Origin: JABGQS01 sp963666505
GTDB lineage: Bacteria; Bacillota; Clostridia; Christensenellales; SZUA-584
DNA length: 64,000 nucleotides
NCBI GenBank assembly: GCA_963666505.2
Contig: CAXXXL010000003.1
Location: 1,543,780 to 1,607,779, forward strand
Direction of reading: 5' to 3'
Every line of letters begins with the position of its first letter. Position 1 is the stretch's first letter. A model generated the notes under the pieces. That model ran no database searches. It had not been told where the DNA came from and saw nothing but the letters and a program-made list of their open reading frames with translations. Both the position numbers and the translations under genes were made by a program. Below, piece after piece: positions 17,076-26,015 of this stretch.

Positions 17076-17794
17076 TAAAAGCGGCGTACACTGTGGGTGT
17101 CTTGGCATCCATAGTGTGCGCCAAGAGTAGCGAATATTTTGTAATATTATAGAAGATCCGTCATGCATAGTGGGTGGCATGTTGTATGTATGGATGACAT
17201 AGTGGGTGACGATGTGTTTTTTGAAAATATAACGGTTAATTTGGGCTTAGCTGATTGAGGAAAATAATATCCGAATTCTTGAAATAATTCATGTAAAGGA
17301 AAACCGAAAGTAGAAGAAAACTTGCAGCTTAGTTTTTATTACTTAAATTTTGAGAAAATTTACTCTTATAAAGAATTAGGTAATTATGTATTGGATTTTA
17401 GTATAAATGTGAAATAAATGCTAATAAGATACAAGACTTATAGAGTTTTAGACAACAAGTAAGGAAATTCCCGGTATAGATGCAGAACTAAAATAAGCAG
17501 CTAAAACAGTATCAGAAATGGGGATAACAATCAATAATATTTAAAGATAAAATCAACCTGAAATTAGCTTAGTTCCAAGCTGGATCTGCTATAATATCAA
17601 TTGAAATCTTAACTTTTAATGAACATCTTGAATGCGCACAATTTGTTACTTGTACCATATGTATTATTTTTTGCTTTCAATTCTTTCTTCATGTTAATTG
17701 AAAGATTAGGACAAAAAGATGCATTATTGCTATACATTTATTCAGACGTTTTATGTATTTGCGATATAATAAAAGCATAATAAAGTCATATGGA
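17076..17794. other. Gene-poor AT-rich stretch at the left end of the island
   Basis: No coding region is supported here. Two copies of an 11-nt word (CATAGTGGGTG at 17166-17176 and 17198-17208) lie 32 nt apart, with a shorter relative near 17111. Short frame fragments with many stops around 17250-17550 suggest decayed genes that I cannot identify. Confidence 0.5.
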
Positions 17795-17822
17795 TTGACA
17801 AAAAAATAAAAAAGAATATAAT
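17795..17822 (+). promoter_or_regulatory. Promoter of the TetR gene
   Basis: TTGACA (17795-17800) and TATAAT (17817-17822) with 16-nt spacing. Transcription would start about 4-6 nt before the ATG at 17833, so the mRNA would be nearly leaderless. Confidence 0.72.
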
Positions 17823-17832
17823 ATTATTTATT

Positions 17833-18498
17833 ATGAGACAAATAGAAATGTTTTTTAATGAAAGCCCGACAAAGGCTAAAACAAGACGGAAAATAATTTT
17901 GGCAACAAAGGAATTATTCGCTGAATATGGGATAGAAGGCATTGCTATGTCTCAGATTTCAGAAACGGCAGGTATTACTACAAGGAATCTCTATAGGTAT
18001 TATGCGAATAAAGATTTACTTGTCGTAGATGTGGCATACTTTGTATTTACTTCATATGAGGATTTTGAGGACATCCCACTGGATCAGAATAAGAGCGGGT
18101 TTGAATTACTAAAAGAGCTTTTATATATTATGTATATAGAGAAAGGACCTATTATTTTTGATGTTTCTATTATAAAGCTTATGTTATATTTGAATCTTTA
18201 TATGTTGAAAATGGATAAGAATTCAGAAGCCTATGTGAAATATCAAACAGAGTATAATTTTTCACCGCATGAAAGAATTACGCAGTATTTACATGAGGTT
18301 TTTATAAAAGGCTTAAAAGACGGAACAATAGATATTCCTATAAGGCAATTGGATTTTTATATAGATTTTATAATACAGTCATTACTAAGTTTGATAATAC
18401 AGATAACCATAAAAGAACCTGTAAAAGGTAACGCCAGGAATTCCTTTATAGAGAAACAAATTGAAATAATATTGGATTATGTGAGAAATAAGGAATAA
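17833..18498 (+). CDS. TetR/AcrR family transcriptional regulator
   Basis: A 221-residue protein with an N-terminal TetR helix-turn-helix (TRRKIILATKELFAEYGIEG, then ISETAGITTRNLYRYYANKDLL, residues 17-60) and an all-helical ligand domain of unknown effector. It is the first intact gene of the island and stands alone on its transcript. No Shine-Dalgarno sequence precedes either the ATG at 17833 or the next ATG at 17848, and the promoter lies only 10 nt upstream, so it may be translated from a leaderless message. Its targets are unknown; the adhesin copy starting 280 nt downstream is a possible one. Confidence 0.85.
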   Translation: MRQIEMFFNESPTKAKTRRKIILATKELFAEYGIEGIAMSQISETAGITTRNLYRYYANKDLLVVDVAYFVFTSYEDFEDIPLDQNKSGFELLKELLYIMYIEKGPIIFDVSIIKLMLYLNLYMLKMDKNSEAYVKYQTEYNFSPHERITQYLHEVFIKGLKDGTIDIPIRQLDFYIDFIIQSLLSLIIQITIKEPVKGNARNSFIEKQIEIILDYVRNKE

Positions 18499-18777
18499 CA
18501 AGGACGAGAAAATCCAGCAAATTCAGTATTGATAATTGAGGTCTTTAGAATTAATATTTTGAAAAAGTAGAAAAAAAAAAGAAAACAATAGTATAGTATA
18601 AGAAGAAGTGAAACTAACAAAACCTTAGTATTTTAATAACATTAGATAACGGTTCATAAAAAATGACAAGTATAAAAACATAAGTGAATTAATTATAGCT
18701 TTATTATTAGATTTAAGAATAACGCCAGTTATTAAAGATAAAGGATTACTTTCTTTCCAAATTCTGAGGAGTGCGTA

Positions 18778-21700
18778 ATGAAGAAGCTGAGCATTGTGTT
18801 TATTGTATTGGTTTTTACATTGATTGTATTAAGTATGCCTCCTACAGCTAACGCAGGGACTCAGTCATTTGTATGCCCGACGGAAATTGAAGCAACACCT
18901 GTTAACTTTATCAACGGCAGTTTTCAGTTGCCGGGCACCTCCGGGCAGCACAACATGGACGATGTTCCGGGCTGGAGTACGTATCCTATTAACCCGGTTT
19001 ATGCTACGACAGATCCCACACATGCATTCAGTATAGAAATTCAAACGGTTACACCCTCTGGCGTAAGCGGCTTCGCAACAACGCAGGCTGACGGGACCCT
19101 TTACGCAGAGCTTAATGCATTTTATCTGGGACGGTTATATCAAAATGTGACGACTGTACCCGGGGAGAGGCTGCTGTGGCAGTTTGCGCATCGGGCCAGA
19201 AGATTCGGCAGTAATACAAGCGGAACGGGTGTAGACGTACTTTAAGTTGAACATCAGGGAGGCCGGCAATCCAGAAACCGCCCCGGACTCATCGGAAGAG
19301 ATTATAACCGCAAGCTCAAACGCTTTGGCATGGTATTACTACAAAGGAACGTTTATACTGTGCCTGCAGGGCAGACAAATGGACTGAATTCAGCTACGCT
19401 TCTGTCAGCTCGGCGACAGGCGGAGCCGGCGCTGGTAATTTTCTTGGATGATATCAAGTTCCAGACAGGCGCCTCTCTGATAGCTAAAAAGAGCATATCG
19501 ACAGCAGCAGAGGATGATTCGATGCTTGCGTATATCGGAGAGATCGTCACGGTCACCGTTGACATGTAACAAACTGGGGCGAAACGGATGCGTCGCATTG
19601 TGTATTCAGGGAAGTTTTAAGCGACGGGCTGGATTACGTTGACGGCAGCGCAAAGATAGACGGAGCCGACGCAGGAACGCTTGCGGTATTCGACAGCGGG
19701 ACGGACGAGCTGCGAATCAATTTAGGCGTCGGGAGCAACAGCCGGAACAGATAAAACAAACGGCGGCCGTACTGGGTGGAGCCCAAACGCACGGGAACGG
19801 CAGGCACGACTGGGCGTAGGTGAAACTATCACTATAACGTTCCAGGCTGAAGTTATCAGGCTATAATTGGAGATATTGTCAAGAATCAGGCGAGCGTCAC
19901 ATATAACGACTATGAATTTGAGGGTCAAATAAGCCCGGGCGGATTACACACAATACACAAGTGTTGCAGGGAGAAACACCTGACGCGGGCGATGAAACGA
20001 CTTACGTCAACCAGTTTACTGTCGGGACATGAAGTCAGCTATACAGCACCTGACGCAGACGGAGGAACGATACCGCCAACTGTTGTTGCTTATTTGGAGG
20101 GGGCAACAGTCACGGTAAGTTTGGATGAGCCGACAAGAGACTGGATATACGTTTGAACGGCTGGGTGAGCGATATAGCAGCGTGAGATTCTATTACGTAT
20201 ACGGCGAACGGCCCAGAAACGTTTGCAATGCCATCAAGACGATGTTGTGTTGTCACAGCGCGGTGGACGGCCAACGATTATACATGTTACGTTAGACGCC
20301 GGATGATGGGTACAGGGGGAACAGGCGGTTCGGGAACAGTAACGGCGACATATGACAGCGCAATGCCGACAGCTACAGCTCCGACGTTGGCTGGTTATAC
20401 ATTCAGCGGATATTATAGCGGAGCGGATGGGACCGGAGACATATACTACAATGCGGATATGAGCAGTGCGGCAGACTGGGATATCACATCAAGTACTACG
20501 CTGTATGCGTACTGGGTTGTAATAGATTACAGTGTGATATACGACGGTAACGGAAACACCGGAGGAATAGTCCCGTCCGATAGCGCCGTATATAACGTGG
20601 ATAATATAGTGACTGTGGCGAGCGGGGAACCGATAAAAACAGGATATACATTCAACGGCTGGGTGTCAACAGCGTTCACAGGAACAAAGAGCGATGGGGG
20701 GACTTTCACAATGCCGGCGAGCAATGTAACGCTGACGGCACAGTGGACGATAAATACGCATAACGTATATTACGACAAAAATACGGGGTTGGGAGTTCAG
20801 ACAGACAACGCAAATCCGTACGATTATAACGAACAGGTGACAGTGTTGGACGAGGGAACGATAACAAAGACCGGGTATGCGTTCAGCGGATGGAATACGA
20901 CTGCAGGCGGAAACGGAACAGTGTACGCTTCAGGAGCGACGTTCAATATGCCGGACAATGACATGACGCTTTTCGCACAGTGGACGGTTGTAGATTATTC
21001 CGTAAAATACAAAGGCAATGGTAGCGACGGAGGCACTGTGCCGACTGACAGTACAGACTATAATTATCAGGATACGGTAAAGATAAAGAGTTCGGAGCCG
21101 ACAAGAACCGGTTATGCATTTGATGGGTGGACATCAGCGGCTTTTGCGGGTGTGAAAATTGGCGGGGACACGTTCTCGATGCCGGACGGGGAAGTTATTC
21201 TTACGGCGAAGTGGACGGCAGATTTGCAGTTGGTTAGATATATTAAACCTGACGGTTCGGTGGCTACTGAATATCATTATACTGATGAATCGTTTTACCT
21301 CAGTGATGGGACAGGCTTTATAAAAGATGGGTACAGGCTAACGGGATGGAAGATAGACGGTGTGCTCTATGAGCTTGGAGCGGAATATACGACACCGCCG
21401 TATAATCCGGAAATCAATCCAGTATGGACGGAGGATATTCAGTGGATAACATATTCTGCAAGTGGAAGTAACTTTTCTGTAAGTGTTGAGCATCAGGCGA
21501 GTAAAGTAATCGTACTGCATAATGGGGAAGGGTTTGCCAGAGAAGGATATGTTATTGAAGGTTGGGAAATAGATGGAAAAGTATATATGCTTGGAGAGCT
21601 TTATCTGATACCTGCCCATAGCGTTACGGTAAGCGCGGTATGGGCGGCTGACAGCGATAACGACGGATTCAGTGATGTTGATGAGATTGCTGCCGGCTCT

Positions 21701-22293
21701 GATCCGAACAATATTCTTGAGACGACCGCTGATTGGCAATATTATTATTTCTGTGCAGGATGCTGATGAATATGGGAATAGAGAATATTAATTGTATTCT
21801 TAATTCTACACCGTTGGTCTCATTATCAGATGAGAACGGAAGCGTTACGTATAGCGAAGTTTACTTATATCCACATACCTTGACATTAACAGAAGGCACT
21901 GAAATTGAACTCGCGCGATTTGAATTGGGCTTTGAAGAATCAGAAATTAACAGCATAACAATTGATAATTCGGGCACAAGCGTTTTTGCAACCGTTGCAG
22001 ATAATTTTCAGACAATAAATATAACGATCCAATATAATGGTAATAGCTGGGAAATGACAGAGGCGACAATCGAGGAGGAGCTTAACCCAATCCAGAACAT
22101 CAGTGATAATCAGGACGCTGCTTTAAGTGAAAGTTTGATTGGCAAGGAAGGTATAAAAAAATCAGAAAAACTTTTAATCTGGCTGATAGCTGTGATGCTT
22201 GCAATAGCGATAGGTTTAGCAATAGGCATTATATCTGATTTTAGAGTGATCCGCTGGTATAATTCGATGTTAAAAAAGAATAATAACAGATAA
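18778..22293 (+). pseudogene. Frame-broken paralogue of the giant repeat adhesin
   Basis: It starts with a good ATG (GAGGAG upstream), a signal peptide (to about residue 28) and the same N-terminal module as the intact protein at 38446. The frame breaks at 19244 (one extra T), and about a dozen further small indels occur up to 20290. From there to 21766 one frame is open, encoding Listeria-Bacteroides (InlB B-type) repeats with GYTFSGYY/GYTFNGW cores, one diverged 71-residue-type unit and an aspartate-rich DSDNDGFSDVDE segment. After two more single-base insertions near 21735-21775 the C-terminal part (to 22293) has a transmembrane helix and a short basic tail. The first 1.6 kb is about 90 percent identical to 38446-40140 by eye. 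It is either a decaying copy or a poorly sequenced functional gene. Confidence 0.75.
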
Positions 22294-22460
22294 AGCAGGA
22301 GTTAAGCTTATTGTGAAAATGAATAAGAAGTATTTAAAATAAAAAATTAAGAGATGTAATTAATAAATTTCGGAAAGTCAGATAAAGGCTGTTAAATATT
22401 TCGAGATTATAGCTGAGAGATATCTGCGCCGATATTATAGAAGAAGAGGAAGGGATATAT

Positions 22461-22625
22461 ATGAATATATATTTAGTTGGAGTAATTGTATTAGCTGTCA
22501 TCATTATTATCGAAATAGCTTTATTGATATATACAAAGAAATTTCTTAATGCTATAAACGGTTTGAGCAAACCATATACGGCAATAGTTGAAAATACAGA
22601 GAGAATAGTGGGACATTTTGAATGA
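22461..22625 (+). CDS. Small single-pass membrane protein, unknown function
   Basis: A 54-residue protein starting at ATG 22461 with AGGAAGGG 6 nt upstream. Residues 3-24 form one very hydrophobic helix (VGVIVLAVIIIIEIALLIY), followed by a polar tail ending GHFE. It lies between the broken adhesin and the LytTR regulator, all on one strand. Its size and design resemble small modulators or leaderless peptides near sensor systems, but no family is recognised. The evidence is the start signal and the clean hydrophobic segment only. Confidence 0.5.
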   Translation: MNIYLVGVIVLAVIIIIEIALLIYTKKFLNAINGLSKPYTAIVENTERIVGHFE

Positions 22626-22750
22626 ATATGAGCTGTTTATGATATAAAGAGTTTTAAAAAAAGAGTAATTGTTATCTAATAACAAATATAGATTAAAATA
22701 AGCTAAATAGAGTTTACATGGAAGAGTGAAAAAAGAGAGGTACGTAAATT

Positions 22751-23570
22751 ATGGCAAATAGTAATAAATCTCAACAGGCTCTGGATTCTGGAAGTAAGGA
22801 TGATTTAAGAAGACGAAAGATTGAAATTATAATATGCGACTCAGAAACTGAAGCCGAGATGGAGTACAGACAAAAGGTTATGGTATTAGCTGAACAGCAA
22901 GCAATAGCAGCAGAAATATTTGAATACAAGAATGTACATAATTTATATTATGATTTTACCGATGGGATACTATGTGCCGATATTATCATTATTGATATAA
23001 AACTATGTGGGGAAAACAGTATTCAAACTGTTCTTGAACTTAGAGAGGCAGGATACAGAAATGAAATTATTGTATTAACTGCTTCGGAAGACGAGAGTGA
23101 TATTTTAAGCGGTTACGATATTGAGGCGTTGCATTACCTGATAAAGAACAAGACAGGTGATAAAAAGTTGAAAAAGATTTTCTATAAAGCTGTTAAGAAA
23201 ATCGAAAAACGGAATGAAGAATTATTAACATTTACCTGTGCGGGAGAAAGCAGGACAATACCGATTAACGATATTCTGTATTTCGAGGTAGAACATAGGA
23301 TAGTAACAGTACATTTCGATGATGAAAACAATTTTTCGTTTTACACTCCTCTTGAACAGATAGAGAAAACATTGTGCGGTAAAGGATTTGTAAGGAATTA
23401 TCGTTCACAAATCGTTTCAGTAAGAAAGATAAAAAGCTATTCGTTTGAAAGAATTGTCCTGGATAACGGTGTGTGAGCTCCCCGTGGGTAGATCACACAG
23501 CAAAGATATCCGCAGAGCAGTTAAACAATTATCAGCCAGAAAAGTAGATTTCAGCACCTCGGCACCATAG
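22751..23570 (+). CDS. LytTR-family response regulator, one frame break near the C-terminus
   Basis: The N-terminal receiver domain shows the acidic pocket ICDSE (D30), phospho-acceptor IIIIDIKLC (D82), IVLTAS (T110) and IKNK (K132). From about residue 155 a LytTR DNA-binding domain of the AgrA/VirR type follows (FVRNYRSQIVSVRKIKSY). The first frame stops at 23476, right after LDNGV. Skipping one base gives ELPVGRSHSKDIRRAVKQL, exactly the expected end of a LytTR domain, to a stop at 23570. LytTR regulators commonly control virulence surface proteins and toxins; the pilus operon promoter lies 270 nt downstream. No sensor kinase gene is visible. ATG 22751 is preceded by GAGAGG. Confidence 0.85.
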
Positions 23571-23660
23571 AGATATTGCTGAAGAAACATTTTTTATCTA
23601 ATTATTTAATTGTTTTTCAATAAAGTTATAATGTTTTATATCGGTGTTCATAGTCGATTT

Positions 23661-23686
23661 ACAGCTGCTGGCGGCAGCTTTTTTTA
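23661..23686 (+). terminator. Rho-independent terminator after the LytTR gene
   Basis: Perfect AGCTGC/GCAGCT arms (23663-23668 and 23674-23679) with a 5-nt loop, followed by seven T. Confidence 0.8.
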
Positions 23687-23738
23687 TTGTACAATAAATA
23701 TAAATCTAAGTTCAATTTTTTATTGCATAGTACGTAAT

Positions 23739-23777
23739 ATTGGTATTGAAACAATTTTACAATACCAATGTTTTTTT
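23739..23777 (+). terminator. AT-rich perfect inverted repeat, terminator or operator
   Basis: ATTGGTATTG (23739-23748) and its exact complement CAATACCAAT (23760-23769) flank an 11-nt loop and are followed by G and seven T. It could be a second terminator behind the LytTR gene. It also ends 70 nt before the pilus promoter, so a regulator site cannot be excluded. Confidence 0.5.
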
Positions 23778-23838
23778 GGTAAATATATTCTTAAAAGTAA
23801 TTTGTTAATAATAATTAAATAAAAAAATAACAAAAGTA

Positions 23839-23867
23839 TTGACAATATATATATATGACTGTATAAT
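23839..23867 (+). promoter_or_regulatory. Consensus promoter of the pilus block
   Basis: TTGACA (23839-23844) and TATAAT (23862-23867) at 17 nt, a perfect sigma-A-type consensus. The next start codon is 24282, so the transcript would have a leader of about 410 nt that I cannot assign to a known riboswitch. The leader contains no supported gene. Confidence 0.8.
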
Positions 23868-24281
23868 TAATGTCACAAAGCAAGACAAAAAGTGTATTAT
23901 ATACCGAAATAAATTACATAAGTAGTGAAATAACAGTTATTACTATAACTTAAGAGTGAATCGAACAGTGTATGCATCATTAGCAGAAGTGCTGATAAAG
24001 CGATAAATCAACATATAACATAAAAAATCAACGTATTATTGCATTTTAGAAAATATTAGTAGAATTAACCAACGACAAAGTGTTACTAGAAAATATAATT
24101 ATAGTATTTAGAGCAACGTATTTAGGATCTTAGTGTTCATCTATTTAGGATAGAGGGAGTGTAGACGGTCTGTATTTAAGGAATAGGTGGCTGCATATTC
24201 GTTGGAAAAGACATAAAGGACAAAAAAAGATATTCGAGTTTTACCTGATAGAAATAGATTCAATCTAAGGAGGAGGGAAAA

Positions 24282-26002
24282 ATGAAAAAAAGAATACTGC
24301 TATTCATAATGGTTATTTCATTAACAACTGTGATGACAATATACCCAGGATCAGCATTTGCGGAGGATTCCGTGGGATCGCCATCAGAAATTGAAGAGCC
24401 ATCTCCAGAAGAAACACAAGTGCCCTCTGAAGAAATTGACACTACAGAAGACGGTGACGAGGGCTCAGAGGATGGACGGACTGAGGATCCGGAAGACGGA
24501 GCTGAGGGCTCAGAGAAGACTGGATCCGGAAGACGGAGCTGAGGGCTCAGAGGATGGGGCTGAGAATCCGGAAGACGGAGCTGAGGGCTCGGAAGACGGA
24601 GCTGAGGGTTCAGAAGATGGGACAGAGAATCCGGAGGACGGAACAGAGAACCCAGAGGACGGAACTGAAAATCCGGAGGATGGGACTGAAACCCGGAGGA
24701 CGGAACAGAAAACCCGGAGGACGGAACAGAGAACCCGGAGACGGAACTGAGAACCCGGAAGACGGAACTGAGAACCCGGAAGACGGAACTGAAGAACCCG
24801 GAGGACGGAGACGAGAGTGAGGAAGGCGAAGAGCGGACTATACTTTTGTAATCGACAGATTTACAAACGAAACGATTATGGTTGAAGTAGCGCGCGGTAC
24901 AGAAGTTGCTGATATCCCGCTCCCGGAAACGCTTCCCGCAATAGACAGCGCAGGAAATGAAATCGAAGTGCCGGTGACATGGACGGCGCCGGAAGATGAA
25001 GAGGCATCCTCCTGTGGAATGGATGGATATAGCTATGGAAGCATTTCCGGCTTTGGCCCGTGGACATTCACAGCAGTAGTCGATTCTGAATATAGCTATG
25101 ACGGAGAGCCTGTAGAAGCACAGGTATTCATTCCGAGCGGTTTCGAAATCGATAGATTTACAAACGAAGCGATTATGGTTGAAGTAGCGCGCGGAACAGA
25201 AGTTGCTGATCTCCCGCTCCCGGAAACGCTTCCCGCAATAGACAGCGCAGGCAATGCGATCGAAGTGCCGGTGACATGGACGGCGCCGGAAGATGAAGAG
25301 GCATCCTCCTGTGGAATGGACGGATATAGCTACGGAAGCATTTCCGGCCATGGCCCATGGATATTCACAGCAGTAGTCGATTCTGAATATAGCTATGAGG
25401 GTGAGCCTGTAGAAGCACAGGTATTCATTCCGGGCGGTTTCGAAATCGATAGATTTACAAACGAAGCGATTATGGTTGAAGTAGCGCGCGGTACAGAAGT
25501 TGCTGATATCCCGCTCCCGGAAACGCTTCCCGCAATAGACAGCGCAGGCAATGAAATCGAAGTGCCGGTGACATGGACGGCGCCGGAAGATGAAGAGGCA
25601 TCATCCTGGGAAATGGATGGATATACGTATGAAAGTGTTTTCGGCTATGGCCCGTGGACGTTCACGGCAGTAGTCGATTCTGAATACACCTATGAGGGAG
25701 AGCCGGTAGAAGCGCAGGTGTCCATACCGGACTGCAACGAAATCGCAAGCCTTTGTGGGCGATGCGGGGACGGACTTTTGTTCAAGTTCCCCATATTAAT
25801 AGGGGAGAAGCCCCGCTATAAATCAATCACCTATACTGGAGCAATGATGGCGGACGGCGGATATAAAAATGTTCCGGTTACTATTTCGGGCAGCTATGAT
25901 AACCAAAAAGAAGGAACTTACCGGCTGTCGGTAAATATCGGCGGGGGTTATACAGGCGCTCCGCGTGCCTATGCGGAAGTTGTGGTCTGTTCATACGACT
26001 AA
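24282..26002 (+). CDS. Secreted repeat protein with acidic tract and three Ig-like repeats, frame-broken
   Basis: AAGGAGGAGGG precedes ATG 24282. A signal peptide (about residues 1-28, ending SAFAE) leads into an acidic low-complexity tract of EDGAEGS and EDGTENP units (about 24437-24815) in which the frame changes several times. The frame open from about 24830 to 26002 encodes three near-identical 99-residue repeats (starting 24851, 25148 and 25445; core IDRFTNEAIMVEVARGTEV, then VPVTWTAPEDEE), resembling bacterial Ig-like cell-surface domains. A unique end of about 90 residues with two cysteine pairs follows. No sorting signal or membrane helix is seen at the C-terminus, so it may be released or held by partners. 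First gene after the consensus promoter. The frame breaks could be sequencing errors or slippage in the repeats. Confidence 0.7.
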
Positions 26003-26015
26003 GGAGTGGGATGAT

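Noticed and set aside
17166..17208. Short direct repeats as attachment or iteron sites
   Set aside because: Only two clear copies of 11 nt and no associated replication or recombination gene.
23868..24281. A cyclic-di-GMP or other known riboswitch in the long pilus leader
   Set aside because: No conserved core motif was found by eye; the leader is reported only as long and unexplained.
24260..25351. A 363-codon reverse-strand open frame opposite the Ig-like repeat protein
   Set aside because: It mirrors the repeats of the forward gene and has a serine/proline/arginine-rich composition typical of antisense frames.
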